From Pseudobdellovibrionaceae bacterium (lineage in GTDB: Bacteria; Bdellovibrionota; Bdellovibrionia; Bdellovibrionales; UBA1609): DNA of 64,000 nucleotides. This document shows, in pieces, positions 17,149-27,455 of the stretch (position 1 is its first letter; every line of letters begins with the position of its first letter). The position numbers and the translations under genes are program-made. The DNA lies in NCBI GenBank assembly GCA_018663505.1, contig JABJQG010000071.1, positions 1 to 64,000 on the forward strand, read 5' to 3'. Under the pieces are notes generated by a model. That model did not search any database. It saw nothing but the letters and a program-made list of their open reading frames with translations, and was not told where the DNA came from.

Positions 17149-17405
17149 GTTCCTTTTGCTTCATACTAACTACAAATGCATGGAAAAATTTAAAAAATAC
17201 TTATTAGAGGACTTTTATGCTATATTATTAAGCAATTTGAACACTTGTTGGTGACCCAATTTTGTTTCATTTAGCTAAATCAAACGTCAAAAATTTAAAC
17301 AAAAAAATCAACATTTCATTGTTTAGCTCATTTCCTGTTAAATAATTCTAAAATTTACATGGCACACATATGGCAATCATTCATAGAAACTCAACTAGGA
17401 GATTT

Positions 17406-17801
17406 ATGAAACGCAACATTGCAATATCACTATGTATACTCTTTTCTTCAATAATATTTGCTCAAAATGATATTAATAATCAATTGAAACACACCACTCC
17501 TCAAGAAACTTGCAAAATGCCAACTTCTCTAACCAACAAGACGATGGCTTCTTGGTTAGTTAAGGAAGTTGACTCTCTAGGAACCTGTATCGTCTTCAAA
17601 GCTCGAACTAATGAGGTGAATACAACTAATCTGTATGCCATCGATTTAGCTGCAACCACTTATGACCCTATTCTACAAACCATAATTCCGCTGCATATAG
17701 AGTCTCCATCACATGAATTTCTGCAACACAGCCAAGGGCAACAGTTCTTAAGGGACTTTAAGGTCTTAATTGAAAAGGGAAGTTGCGCTTGTCCTGATTA
17801 A
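17406..17801 (+). CDS. Small exported protein of unknown function
   Basis: A 131-residue protein with a signal peptide (MKRNIAISLCILFSS, cleavage near IFA-QN). The mature part has four Cys (ETCKMP, GTCIVF, SCACPD) and no family I recognise. AGGAG ends 4 nt before this ATG; an earlier Met at 17370 lacks a site. It is the only gene between two long gaps. Confidence 0.55.
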   Translation: MKRNIAISLCILFSSIIFAQNDINNQLKHTTPQETCKMPTSLTNKTMASWLVKEVDSLGTCIVFKARTNEVNTTNLYAIDLAATTYDPILQTIIPLHIESPSHEFLQHSQGQQFLRDFKVLIEKGSCACPD

Positions 17802-17860
17802 TTAAATAACAAATAAGATTTATATTTTCTTGGTAGTATAAAACCAAACTAAATAATTTA

Positions 17861-18544
17861 TTATTTTGAAGCTGGTGTACGGCCTTCGTCATTAGACAAA
17901 TCATCATCAGCAGCTGCCCTTGCATTTGTAGAGGCATTCACCATAGCTTTTCTATGAGTTGATGTTACTGATTCATCAAATTTAGTGCCAGAAGTATATG
18001 CCGCTCCTGTGACTACAATAGATTTCATATTTGACTCTAAGTGTGCACCTTTAATATTAGATTTCTGGAACCTAGTTCCGCTAAGCTCAGCATCTTTAAT
18101 TTTAGTTCCACTAAGATTTGAGTTATAAAAATTGGCTCCATTAAGTTGAGCACTATTAAAATTTGATCCTGACAAAATTCCCCAGGATAAGTCGGCACCA
18201 TTCATTTTTGATTTTGAAAAATTCGTTCCTCTAGCTTTCACTGAATTTAAATCAGTTCCATTAAAATTTGCCCCTTCAAAATTCACTCCATCTAAGAAGG
18301 AACCTGACAAATCCTTTCCACTTAAGTCATAGTCACTGAGATCTAAGCCCCGAAGGTCACCACATGGACCAACATAAAGTGGATTTAATCCTCTTTTTTT
18401 GGTTTTACTCATACAAATTCCTTTTTTCTTAGCGCTATCCCAATGGAAGTCATAACCAGCATATTTGCCATTTGGAGTTTTTTCATCAGCCGAACTGGCT
18501 TGGGCCCAAAATAATAATGTAGATAGAATAAGTAATAGCTTCAT
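17861..18544 (-). CDS. Exported pentapeptide-repeat protein
   Basis: A 227-residue protein with signal peptide (cleavage near ASS-AD). A lead region with two Cys (GICMSK, GPCGD) is followed by about 20 tandem A(D/N)LxG-type pentapeptides (about 66-175), which fold as a right-handed beta-helix, then a basic, Ala- and Ser-rich tail. GGAG lies 7 nt before the ATG. Being exported argues against the gyrase-protecting Qnr type; role unknown. Confidence 0.75.
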   Translation of the reverse strand: MKLLLILSTLLFWAQASSADEKTPNGKYAGYDFHWDSAKKKGICMSKTKKRGLNPLYVGPCGDLRGLDLSDYDLSGKDLSGSFLDGVNFEGANFNGTDLNSVKARGTNFSKSKMNGADLSWGILSGSNFNSAQLNGANFYNSNLSGTKIKDAELSGTRFQKSNIKGAHLESNMKSIVVTGAAYTSGTKFDESVTSTHRKAMVNASTNARAAADDDLSNDEGRTPASK

Positions 18545-18707
18545 GATTTATCTCCTTCAGATATACACCCACTACATATCGACCCAATTTCCTAAGGCTT
18601 TAATCATCATCAGAAGTTTTACTTCAAACTAGACTTTTTTACCCGGCTAGGCTTAAGTCTTTATAGATCTTTCGACAAGCTTGTTTTAATGTGCTAATTC
18701 TCCAGGC

Positions 18708-20246
18708 ATGGATGATAAAAGAAAAGATATAGAAGCTGAGTTTACCTCTGAAGAGATTAGTATGGCCATTCAGGTGCTGAAAAGTTTTTCAGAAAAAAGT
18801 GAGCAGTTAAGCCTACTTAGTGAAGACCAACGCGTGGATATGCTAAAGGCATCAGGTATTATATCGCGCCCTGACCGAACTGAAATTCGAAAACGACGAG
18901 CTGACAAAAGCCACCTCAAAAATCAAAAAACCCGCCTTGTAAATAAAATGGCGCGAAAAGCCACCGGAATTCGATCCGCCAGAGAAACTGATATTTTTAT
19001 TGCTCCAGCAAAAATTGAAGGTGCAGATAATCCACCTAAAGATCGTGAGTATAGTTCCGAGCATAATTGCTACGTATGTAAGGATAAATTCACTAAAGTT
19101 CATCATTTTTACGATAGTATGTGTAAACCTTGTGGCGATTTAAATTATTTTAAAAGGTACCAAAAAGCCGACCTTACCGGACAAGTGGCTTTGATTACAG
19201 GTTCTCGTTTAAAAATTGGTTATCAGGCCACTGTTCTCTTGCTACAAGCAGGTGCCACTGTCATAGCAACTACTCGATTTCCTGTAGATTCCGCAATTAG
19301 GTATGCCAAAGATCCTGGATTTAAAGACTGGGGACATCGATTACAAATTTATGGTTTGGATTTAAGACACACTCCTAGTGTGGAAATTTTTGCTCGTTAC
19401 GTTGAAGAAAATTATGATCGTTTGGATATATTAATAAATAATGCTGCTCAAACAGTCCGTCGTCCCAGTGGTTTTTACTCCCACCTAATGTCTAACGAGC
19501 GCTTGTTAGCTAGTGAACTTTCTAATGACACACAATCATTATTGAGCAAACATAATTCTTTTATTTACCAATTAGAAGATAAAAATGTTGAAAACAAAAA
19601 TCTACCTGTAGCTTGGCATAACAAAGCGCCTGGTGTGGGTATAAGAGCCTCGGCAGAACTTTCTCAAATCCCATATAGTTTCGATAACTCTTTAGTTGTA
19701 AAAGATGTCTTTCCCCATGGGAAATTAGATGCAGATCTTCAACAGGTGGATTTAAGAAAAACAAATAGCTGGAGACTACGTCTAGGAGAAATTCAGGTTC
19801 CTGAAATGTTAGAGGTTCAGCTAGTTAATTCTGTGGCTCCCTTTGTTCTTGTAAACCGCCTAGTTTCTTTAATGAGAAAAGAGAATACTGGTAAAAAGCA
19901 TATTGTAAATGTATCAGCCATGGAGGGTAAGTTTCATCGCTTCAAAAAGGCTGACCGTCACCCACATACCAATATGGCTAAAGCAGCACTAAACATGATG
20001 ACCCATACTTCTGCCGCAGATTTTGCCAAAGATGGAATATTTATGAATGCTGTGGACACCGGCTGGGTCACTGACGAAGACCCCGACATTCTGTCAAAAA
20101 AGAAACAGGAACTACATGACTTTCAGCCACCACTGGACATCGTTGATGGCGCTGCCCGAGTTTGTGATCCATTTTTTGATGGCATTAACACTGGCAAGCA
20201 CTGGTGTGGCAAGTTTCTTAAGGACTACTTTCCCATAGACTGGTAA
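18708..20246 (+). CDS. Zinc-finger short-chain dehydrogenase of unknown substrate
   Basis: A 512-residue protein. Residues 1-115 are charged and helical. A four-Cys zinc finger (CYVCK... MCKPC, about 122-142) precedes an SDR Rossmann domain with [14 protein letters not shown] (TGxxxxIG, about 162-175), NNAAQ and VNVSAMEG. The catalytic YxxxK is replaced by TNMAK (Thr at the Tyr position), although Ser and Lys remain. A large insertion between NNAA and VNSVAPF has no counterpart in simple SDRs. This zinc-finger-SDR layout is a recognised but uncharacterised family. The missing Tyr suggests non-classical chemistry or a binding role. Confidence 0.75.
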   Translation: MDDKRKDIEAEFTSEEISMAIQVLKSFSEKSEQLSLLSEDQRVDMLKASGIISRPDRTEIRKRRADKSHLKNQKTRLVNKMARKATGIRSARETDIFIAPAKIEGADNPPKDREYSSEHNCYVCKDKFTKVHHFYDSMCKPCGDLNYFKRYQKADLTGQVALITGSRLKIGYQATVLLLQAGATVIATTRFPVDSAIRYAKDPGFKDWGHRLQIYGLDLRHTPSVEIFARYVEENYDRLDILINNAAQTVRRPSGFYSHLMSNERLLASELSNDTQSLLSKHNSFIYQLEDKNVENKNLPVAWHNKAPGVGIRASAELSQIPYSFDNSLVVKDVFPHGKLDADLQQVDLRKTNSWRLRLGEIQVPEMLEVQLVNSVAPFVLVNRLVSLMRKENTGKKHIVNVSAMEGKFHRFKKADRHPHTNMAKAALNMMTHTSAADFAKDGIFMNAVDTGWVTDEDPDILSKKKQELHDFQPPLDIVDGAARVCDPFFDGINTGKHWCGKFLKDYFPIDW

Positions 20247-20292
20247 TTATTCAGTTATCGTTGCTTTTGATATAAAATATTTCCCAAAGTAC

Positions 20293-20775
20293 TTACCTGC
20301 GAGCATGAGGGTCTAAGGGCACCGCTGTTCCACTCCAAATTAATTTTTTATATGTGCCCTTACCTACTTTTGTTGACTTTAGATCAACATCTACGATGGT
20401 TTTGAAACCATCTCTAGCAGCACTGAACGCTAGGTGCATTAAAGCTTCTTTACGATCGTCACAATCTTGAACTTTTAACAATTTTGCCGTCCTACGCATC
20501 AACCTAGTTTCCGAGCTTTGCTCTACGCCATAAACATCCACATCTTTGGCTCGTATTAATGCCTCTTGGAACTGCTCTAGCTCATCTGCGACATTATCAT
20601 TATAACAATTGGGGCAAAATGCCTTACCTCTCATGCTATCTGGTAGGAATTTAAAAAGTTCAAAGCTATCTTCATCAATAAAATAACAACAATGCTTACA
20701 ACTGTGTTGGTCACAAGAATCACAAAGGATCGCCGTTTTGTTAGTACAGCAAACAATACAAGTATCTTTTTCCAT
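20293..20775 (-). CDS. Cys-rich zinc-finger protein of unknown function
   Basis: A 160-residue protein. The first 63 residues hold eleven Cys and two His in CxxC pairs (CIVCC, CDSC, CKHCC, CPNC), like a B-box or similar cross-brace finger. The C-terminal part (about 95-155; KEALMHLAFSAARDG then TIVDVDL) is a helix-strand fold faintly like the YbjQ heavy-metal-binding family. Weak GGAG upstream. It lies just after the zinc-finger SDR on the opposite strand. Confidence 0.55.
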   Translation of the reverse strand: MEKDTCIVCCTNKTAILCDSCDQHSCKHCCYFIDEDSFELFKFLPDSMRGKAFCPNCYNDNVADELEQFQEALIRAKDVDVYGVEQSSETRLMRRTAKLLKVQDCDDRKEALMHLAFSAARDGFKTIVDVDLKSTKVGKGTYKKLIWSGTAVPLDPHARR

Positions 20776-21078
20776 TAAACTAGCTCTCCAATATATTTTA
20801 AAATCACGTATGACTCTAATAATGCATATGCCTTATTACCACCATTTTACTCATATTCTTATTACTAATAAGAACCCTGTAATTTTCTACCCAAGTTCAG
20901 ACCAGTATATGGCCCCTAATTCTTATTTTACGTAATATTTACATATTTTTAGCCTGGGCTCTCCATGCTCAAGAACTGTAAAAGTAAAATTGTGTGTAGA
21001 TACAGTTGATGAGCTATGTTATTTTGATCTTCCAAACTGTAAAAAAATGATTATTAATAACAGATTCAGTAGGTAAAC
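20776..21078. other. Non-coding gap between divergent genes
   Basis: A 303-bp AT-rich gap upstream of two divergent genes. No convincing RNA, repeat or conserved operator was seen; promoters for the Cys-rich gene and RapA must lie here. The only partial repeat is AACTGTAAAA-like, twice. Confidence 0.4.
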
Positions 21079-23838
21079 ATGTTTAAAAAAAATCAAAGAG
21101 TGGTAAGCCGAACAGAACCAGATCTTGGCGTGGGGCTAATTAAATCTGCCACCAGCCAAGGTAGAGTTAATATTTTCTTTCCTCTTACTGAAGAATCACG
21201 TTCTTACAACACTCTATCTGGTAGTCCTATTCAACGATATATTCTGCATCCAGGTGACACAGCTTACTTACCTGACGGATCCACCTTTAGTGTGGAGCAA
21301 GCTGTGGATGAAGATGGGTTATATAAATATGTCGGTGAAGAAAAAGAACTCTGGGAATGGGAACTTGGGGATCAAGCCAGTGATCTTGGAACCTTAGATA
21401 TGTTTTTAGCAGGCCAATTTAGCCATTTTCATGCTTTTGATTTACGAAAAGAGGCTTGGCAAATACGTGGTGAATCTCGCGCCTCTGGAGTAATGGGCTT
21501 TGTGGGTCCAAGAGTCACCCCCATGGCTCATCAACTTTATATAGCAAAAACTGTTTTAGCTCAGGCAAACCCTAGAGTTTTACTTTCTGATGAAGTGGGA
21601 CTAGGTAAAACCATAGAAGCTGGCTTGATTTATAGTGGCATGCGATCATTAGGTCGTGCCCAGAGAGTTCTTGTTCTTGTGCCTGAATCTTTAACCCACC
21701 AATGGTTAGCAGAGATGTTTCGTCGATTTAATGAATTGTTAACTGTACTAGATCTCGACCGTTGCCAAGAGGAAGAAGCTTCTCAAGGGCAAAGTGCATT
21801 TAGCATAATTAATCGAGCTATTTGTTCCTCTGAGTTTCTACTAGCTAACCCCGAGTATATGCAACAAGCTCTCTCTGTGGATTGGGATCTAGTTATTGTA
21901 GATGAAGCTCATCATTTGAAGTTACCAGATGAGGATAACCAAATCACAAATTGGAGTTTAGTAAAAGGGCTCAGTCAAAAAACACGAGGCCTCTTACTTT
22001 TAACAGCCACTCCTAGGATGTATGGGCTTGAATCTCAGTTCTCTCTACTGAATCTTGTTGATGCCGAACGCTTTAATGATTTTTCTGTATTTAGTGAGCA
22101 AGCCTCTGAAATGAAAGAACTTGCAAAAATTGCCCACAAAATTGAAACAGATGGTTTTAGCAAAAAAATGATAAAAGATTTAACCCATATGTTTCCTGAG
22201 GACACTAGCCTTTTAAAACTTTTCAACCTTCCCTCTCCGAACAAGGGTGTTGTTTTGCGTGCGCTTGTTGATAGACATGGAACAGGCAGAGTCTTTTTTA
22301 GAAATCGACGAGAACGGTTAAAAGGGTTTCCTCAACGTATTTTAAAATCTGTAATTATTGAACCCGGTCTTAACCATCGTATGAAATGGCTGGATGGCTT
22401 TTGCTCTCAGCTGGGTAAAGAAAAAGCCCTGATTATTTGTTCTTCAAAGAATCAAGTTTTAAAAATTCAGCGCTGGTTTCATGCTAATTCTCAATATAAA
22501 ATATCGGTCTTTCATGAAGATTTATCCATTGTAGAAAGAGATATAGAGGCTGCCCAGTTTGCTCAAAGCAGTAAAACAAATATTCTTGTGTGTAGTGAAA
22601 TAGGTGGCGAAGGAAGAAATTTTCAGTTTTGTCACAACCTAGTGCTTTTCGATCTTCCAATGCATCCCGACCTTGTGGAACAAAGAATTGGTCGTCTAGA
22701 TAGAATTGGCCAAAACCAAAATATTAAGGTGCACACATTATGGACCCAGCAAAGCTCTGAAGAAGTGTATTTTAGGTGGTACCATGAAGGATTAAATTGT
22801 TTTGAGCAATCCTGGAATGGTGCAGATATTATTTTCGAAAAATTTGCCCAGCAAATTGAAACTCTATCTGATAAATTTGATAAACATACAAACAATGATA
22901 ATCAATCCGCTTTAGACCAACTTATTGAAGATACAAAAAAAGAAACCACTCGTGTAAGGAAGGCTCAGGCTGAGAGCGTAGATGTATTGATGGATATCAA
23001 TTCCTTTAATGAGGATAAAGGACACCAATTAGTAGATAACATTGATGATAAAGATGATGATCCAGCTCTGGAATTATTTATAAAAGCATTGTTTGATCAC
23101 TATGGCATCCAATATAAAGATTTTGATGACAGAGGCACCATCATTGTTAACGGTGAGTCACTTAGCTTTATAGAAAACTTCCCTGGTATCAGCTCCGAAG
23201 AAGATACGGTTATTGCTTTTGACAGGGCCGTGGCCTTAGAACGCGAGGATGTAACTTTTGTATCTCAAGACCATCAAATTGCGGAAGAATCATTAAGTCT
23301 GCTTCTTGACAGAAACGAAGGTGTTGCTGCCCTTTGTAAATGGCAAGAATCACCTTATGGTGCCGGAGCTTTGGTGGAAGTCTCTGTGGTATTACAAGCC
23401 TCTGGACCAAAAAGTTTAGAGCTTGATAGGTACCTACCTTTAAAAATAAAATCCTTCGTGGTGAATCACAAAGGTCAGGATATTGAAAACAGTCCCCACC
23501 TGAGTGACCCAAGTGTACTCAGGGAACTGAGCCCTCATGAAACTCCTGGAGATGGCGAGAGAATGGCTCAGTTTATCAACCCCATTATGGAAAGAATTGG
23601 CGATGAATCCATAGACTGGGCCACTCCGCAAATCAAAGAGGCTCTTAAAAATGCTAGTGCGCAGTTAAATGAGGAAAAGCAAAGACTGGAATATTTAGCC
23701 AGTGTAAACCCAAATATGAACCATGGTGAAATTGAACACTTCCAGGTCAAAATGGATCAAGTCACAGAACATATTCAATCTGCAAAACCAAGAATCGATG
23801 GCATACGTGTGATTTTCACTGAAGCCAGAAGCTTTTAG
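21079..23838 (+). CDS. rapA: RNA polymerase-recycling ATPase RapA
   Basis: A 919-residue SNF2-type ATPase. N-terminal Tudor-like domains (about 1-110), then the helicase core: GLGKT Walker A (174-178), DEAH (275-278), LLTATP motif III, and C-terminal motifs EIGGEGRNFQF and QRIGRLDRIGQ, as in E. coli RapA (968 residues). RapA binds RNA polymerase and helps release it after transcription. It is slightly short but full. It is followed 93 bp later by the CvfB gene. Confidence 0.93.
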   Translation: MFKKNQRVVSRTEPDLGVGLIKSATSQGRVNIFFPLTEESRSYNTLSGSPIQRYILHPGDTAYLPDGSTFSVEQAVDEDGLYKYVGEEKELWEWELGDQASDLGTLDMFLAGQFSHFHAFDLRKEAWQIRGESRASGVMGFVGPRVTPMAHQLYIAKTVLAQANPRVLLSDEVGLGKTIEAGLIYSGMRSLGRAQRVLVLVPESLTHQWLAEMFRRFNELLTVLDLDRCQEEEASQGQSAFSIINRAICSSEFLLANPEYMQQALSVDWDLVIVDEAHHLKLPDEDNQITNWSLVKGLSQKTRGLLLLTATPRMYGLESQFSLLNLVDAERFNDFSVFSEQASEMKELAKIAHKIETDGFSKKMIKDLTHMFPEDTSLLKLFNLPSPNKGVVLRALVDRHGTGRVFFRNRRERLKGFPQRILKSVIIEPGLNHRMKWLDGFCSQLGKEKALIICSSKNQVLKIQRWFHANSQYKISVFHEDLSIVERDIEAAQFAQSSKTNILVCSEIGGEGRNFQFCHNLVLFDLPMHPDLVEQRIGRLDRIGQNQNIKVHTLWTQQSSEEVYFRWYHEGLNCFEQSWNGADIIFEKFAQQIETLSDKFDKHTNNDNQSALDQLIEDTKKETTRVRKAQAESVDVLMDINSFNEDKGHQLVDNIDDKDDDPALELFIKALFDHYGIQYKDFDDRGTIIVNGESLSFIENFPGISSEEDTVIAFDRAVALEREDVTFVSQDHQIAEESLSLLLDRNEGVAALCKWQESPYGAGALVEVSVVLQASGPKSLELDRYLPLKIKSFVVNHKGQDIENSPHLSDPSVLRELSPHETPGDGERMAQFINPIMERIGDESIDWATPQIKEALKNASAQLNEEKQRLEYLASVNPNMNHGEIEHFQVKMDQVTEHIQSAKPRIDGIRVIFTEARSF

Positions 23839-23931
23839 CTTCTGCTTACATTTTTTCATGGTTACAGCATCATTGCTCTTATGCTTTAACTATTTATTGG
23901 AGAATAATACATTCTATGTAATAAGGGTTCT

Positions 23932-24765
23932 ATGATAAAACTTGGAAAATTTAATACATTAAAAGTACTTCGTCGTGAAGAGCAAGGATTCTACCTTGAG
24001 GGCGATGAGGAGTGGGGTAATATTTTACTCCCCAATAAGTACATTCCTGAAGGGCTAGAGATTGACCAAGATATTGAGGTTTTTATTTACTTTGATTCTG
24101 AAGACATCATTATTGCCACAACTAAAAAACCTTTAGCTACAGTTGGGGAATTTGCCTCTCTAAAAGTGGCTCAAGCTGCTGAATTTGGAATTTTCTTAGA
24201 TTGGGGTTTAGAGAAAGATCTCTTTGTCCCCTTTAGAGAACAAATATTTAAGATGGAAGTGGGTCAAAGCTATGTGGTACACATCTATGTGGATAGTAGT
24301 AATCGTATATCGGCCTCTACCCGCTTAAATAAATACCTAGGTCGTTCCCTGGCTCAGTTTAAAGAAGGTCAACCAGTGGATCTTCTGCTTTATCAAACCA
24401 CAAGCATGGGTTATAAAGCGATTATTGATGGCTCACACTCTGGTTTAATATTTAAAGATGATATTGTTAATAATTTGAGAATTGGCCAAAAGGTAGAAGG
24501 CTTTATCAAAAAAATAAGAGAAGATGGCAAGTTTGATCTCTCTCTGCGCCCTCTAGTTAAAGCAAAAACTGATGACCTATCTGCCCAAATTATTGAAAAG
24601 CTTAAAGAAGCTGGCGGAACACTAGATATAAACTCGAAATCATCAGCAGAAAGCATTAATGCCATGTTTAACGTGAGTCGTAAGAAATTTAAGGTGGCAT
24701 TGGGAGCTCTATATAAAAAGAAAATTATATCTACTGATGACTCAGGCATACAGTTAATAAAGTAA
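23932..24765 (+). CDS. cvfB: S1-type RNA-binding protein CvfB
   Basis: A 277-residue protein of the CvfB/YitL family: tandem S1-like OB folds (about 1-65, 67-130, 140-210) and a C-terminal winged helix with VSRKKFKVALGALYKKKII. The family regulates virulence and RNA-related functions in other bacteria. It shares a strand with RapA, and its gene ends 10 bp before a convergent small gene. Confidence 0.88.
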   Translation: MIKLGKFNTLKVLRREEQGFYLEGDEEWGNILLPNKYIPEGLEIDQDIEVFIYFDSEDIIIATTKKPLATVGEFASLKVAQAAEFGIFLDWGLEKDLFVPFREQIFKMEVGQSYVVHIYVDSSNRISASTRLNKYLGRSLAQFKEGQPVDLLLYQTTSMGYKAIIDGSHSGLIFKDDIVNNLRIGQKVEGFIKKIREDGKFDLSLRPLVKAKTDDLSAQIIEKLKEAGGTLDINSKSSAESINAMFNVSRKKFKVALGALYKKKIISTDDSGIQLIK

Positions 24766-24775
24766 CAGGCAATAT

Positions 24776-25207
24776 TTATTGTAATTCAGACATGCCCTTT
24801 TTAATACGATCCTTGGTTAAAATCATGGATGCACAGTTATTTATTTCTGAAGTATAAGCTTCTGAAACACAATTACTTTCTCCCAATGTCCCCGAGCAGT
24901 TCTGTTTTATTCTCTCTAATTTAGAAATTGTAATAATCGTTTCAGATATTTTTAAGTTTGAGTCTCTCAACTCGAAAGTATCTGTATACTCTGCTTGATT
25001 AATGCAAAGATTTAAAATATCAATTTTTATTTGAGGAGATAAATCAGAGTGATTTAAAACTGACAAGTTTTCCACTGAAATTGACTGAGAAGGCTCACTC
25101 ATTTCATCCCAAATACCGCTACTTAATGCGGGTGATGTATATGCAAAAATCATGGTAAAAAGTGTCCATAATCCAATGTTTTTAGCTTTAAAAATAGTGT
25201 TCTTCAT
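24776..25207 (-). CDS. Small exported protein of unknown function
   Basis: A 143-residue protein with signal peptide (cleavage near ALSSG). The mature part is helical with four Cys (LCINQ, NCSGT, NCVSE, NCASM) that could form two disulfides. GAGGAG lies 8 nt upstream of the chosen ATG; a longer in-frame form lacks a site. No family recognised. Confidence 0.55.
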   Translation of the reverse strand: MKNTIFKAKNIGLWTLFTMIFAYTSPALSSGIWDEMSEPSQSISVENLSVLNHSDLSPQIKIDILNLCINQAEYTDTFELRDSNLKISETIITISKLERIKQNCSGTLGESNCVSEAYTSEINNCASMILTKDRIKKGMSELQ

Positions 25208-25412
25208 AGATTGTTCTCCTCTTACATATTTAATTTGCAACAAGAATACCTCTGTATATGGAATAAAACTGACTTCACTTCTAAATCAGTTACTTTGCCG
25301 TAAAATGTAATCAATATGTGAGTTTCATCTACAGTAATTAAGGTCTTTATCTTTTTTGTGGGAGAGCTCACTTACAGCCATCTCATTATTATAGAATTCT
25401 GAGTTTAGATAA

Positions 25413-25700
25413 CTAAAGATTAAACTTCTCACGCTCATTCACACAATCATAATCCCCGGCCTGATATTCGCGGCAAAGATAGGGGCGTTTTTCATAAATG
25501 GTACAAAGCATTGTGGCCGGGTTAAGGGCCAAGCACCAGCCATTGTCAGCTTGCTTCATTCGGGTGTAAAGATCTTCGGACTTTTCTGTAAACTCCTCTG
25601 GTACCTGATCGTCAGAATCGTCTATAAGCCTAACCTCTAGACGGCAACAAAGTGCCTTGCAGGTATCACAGGTAATTTTTTTAAATTTATTATTACTCAT
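25413..25700 (-). CDS. YkgJ-family Cys-cluster protein
   Basis: A 95-residue protein with conserved Cys pattern CDTCKALCCRLE at the start and WCLAL, MLCTIYEKRPYLCREY, DYDC later. This is the YkgJ (UPF0153) pattern, thought to bind zinc or iron. The Met is chosen because GGAT precedes it; a TTG four codons upstream is the alternative. It lies 21 bp behind DbpA on the same strand, so they are probably co-transcribed. Confidence 0.85.
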   Translation of the reverse strand: MSNNKFKKITCDTCKALCCRLEVRLIDDSDDQVPEEFTEKSEDLYTRMKQADNGWCLALNPATMLCTIYEKRPYLCREYQAGDYDCVNEREKFNL

Positions 25701-25721
25701 CAAATTATCCAAAATTAAAAA

Positions 25722-27101
25722 CTAAGCGTGCCCTACTTTAAATTTTCTTTTTTTGATTCTCCCTACTTTCAGTTTTTCAATGGCCTGCTCTATACGATGA
25801 CTTCTTATTGCCACATAGCTAAGTATATTCAATACAGCAATATTGCCAACATCATTGACGTCCAGCTTAGCTTCACCCACAAGCGCACCCACGATATCTC
25901 CTGGACGTAATTTATCTTTTTTACCTCCACTAATAAACATGGTCTGCATAGGGGGAACTAAATCATATTTTTTAGAATAAGTAACTTGAGTGGCATCTTC
26001 CACCTTACATTTTTTACGTGTATAGGCTTCGATCTCCTCTAAACGATGTTCCTCACCTGGAGAGTAAAAACTAAATGCCAGGCCTTTATGCCCAGCCCGA
26101 CCTGTTCTGCCAATACGATGAATATAAGCTTCAGCTCCTGAGGGTAAGCTATAGTTCACCACTGCCGTAAGCTCTTGAATATCTAACCCTCTTGCTGCCA
26201 CATCTGTGGCTACTAAAACTGATAAGCTTTCGTTAGAAAATTGAATTAAAACTTTTGTTCTTTCACTTTGATCAAGGTCTCCATTGATACATTTTGCAAA
26301 AATCCCTCTGTTATGTAAAAACTGAGAGATATCATAAGACTCTTTTTTTGTTCGACAGAAAACAATGACTCTGTCTGGACGGAATTGGCCTAGGATTTTA
26401 AAAAGCAAATGGTTTTTATCTTGATCTGGTTTTACCTCATAAAACCTTTGATCAATATTGTCTGCAGCATGGGTGATATCCACTTTAATTTCCACTGCAC
26501 TTTTTTGAATTTTTGCACTAAGCTGTCTAATTGTCTCGGGGTATGTGGCTGAAAACAGTAATGACTGCCTTTTCTTTGGCAGAAAAGAAGATATTTTCAT
26601 AATGTCTTCATTAAACCCCATCTCCAACATTCTATCAGCTTCATCTAAAGTAAAAATCTTAACCTGCTCCACATTTAATGCGTCATTTTCTAAAAGACTA
26701 AGCACCCTTCCTGGTGTGCCCACTGCAATATGAACACCTGATTGTAAAGATTTTTCTTGGATGGACTCTGAAATTCCTCCACAAAGAGTGAGAATTTTTA
26801 AATTATTTAGAGTTCTACCTAGAGATCTAAGATCCTTGGCCACCTGCTCGGCTAGTTCTCGTGTGGGACACAACACTAATGAAAAAACTTCTTTATTAGA
26901 AATATCTAAAGCGTTCAAAATTCCCAAGCCATAAGCGGCCGTTTTCCCAGAACCGGTTTTTGCCTGAGCTATAACATCTTTTCTAGCTAAGATCACAGGA
27001 AGGCTCTCAGCTTGTATTGGAGTCATAGAATGAAAATCTAGATTTTTTAAATTAGCTAAAAGATTCTTTTTCAAAGGTAGTACGTCAAATTTATCACTCA
27101 T
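25722..27101 (-). CDS. dbpA: DEAD-box RNA helicase DbpA
   Basis: A 459-residue helicase with Q-motif, GSGKT (50-54), DEAD (153-156), SAT (184-186), RGLDIQ and HRIGRTGRAG. The C-terminal domain (about 385-459, FISGGKKDKLRPGDIVGAL) is the DbpA-type RRM that recognises 23S rRNA hairpin 92, so it probably acts in 50S ribosome assembly. AGGAAA precedes the start. Confidence 0.93.
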   Translation of the reverse strand: MSDKFDVLPLKKNLLANLKNLDFHSMTPIQAESLPVILARKDVIAQAKTGSGKTAAYGLGILNALDISNKEVFSLVLCPTRELAEQVAKDLRSLGRTLNNLKILTLCGGISESIQEKSLQSGVHIAVGTPGRVLSLLENDALNVEQVKIFTLDEADRMLEMGFNEDIMKISSFLPKKRQSLLFSATYPETIRQLSAKIQKSAVEIKVDITHAADNIDQRFYEVKPDQDKNHLLFKILGQFRPDRVIVFCRTKKESYDISQFLHNRGIFAKCINGDLDQSERTKVLIQFSNESLSVLVATDVAARGLDIQELTAVVNYSLPSGAEAYIHRIGRTGRAGHKGLAFSFYSPGEEHRLEEIEAYTRKKCKVEDATQVTYSKKYDLVPPMQTMFISGGKKDKLRPGDIVGALVGEAKLDVNDVGNIAVLNILSYVAIRSHRIEQAIEKLKVGRIKKRKFKVGHA

Positions 27102-27455
27102 GAGTTTTCCTGTGCTCTAAACTATTTGTTAAGTAGAAAGGTTTTACACTTATATATCCACTAATTACATAAATGTCATTAAATGCTTAATAAGCTCCAG
27201 GTCCTACACCTTCTATCTGAACGGTAAGAAACAGGACCTGGTACCATAAAAAAGAACCTAGCTAGTGCTTAGGGTCTTCAGATGCTTTTTTTGTTTTACT
27301 AATGCATTTATCTATAATGACAATGAAGAATTTAGACACATAGACAGCTGCCCAACAATAATTGTCACTCAACTTGATAGCATCTTCTACAGGCAACTAA
27401 TTGCAGAGCAGCTGGTATGTATTATGCTTCTATTCTAAGAAAAGGAGCAATTATT
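27102..27455. other. Non-coding gap holding a palindromic repeat
   Basis: A 354-bp gap between divergent genes. It contains a degenerate palindromic element (27197-27241) but no gene or RNA I can support; the rest is AT-rich sequence that must contain promoters for both neighbours. Confidence 0.5.
27197..27241. repeat. Palindromic intergenic repeat, degenerate copy
   Basis: Arms CCAGGTCCT (27197-27205) and AGGACCTGG (27233-27241) are perfect complements. The right side continues AAGAAACAGGACCTGG, matching the 30638-30692 element, while the left side has decayed. Confidence 0.7.

Noticed and set aside
17149-17405. Short frame of about 25 codons starting near 17179
   Set aside because: No ribosome site, low-complexity composition, and it overlaps the tail of a shadow frame of the hemolysin III-family gene.
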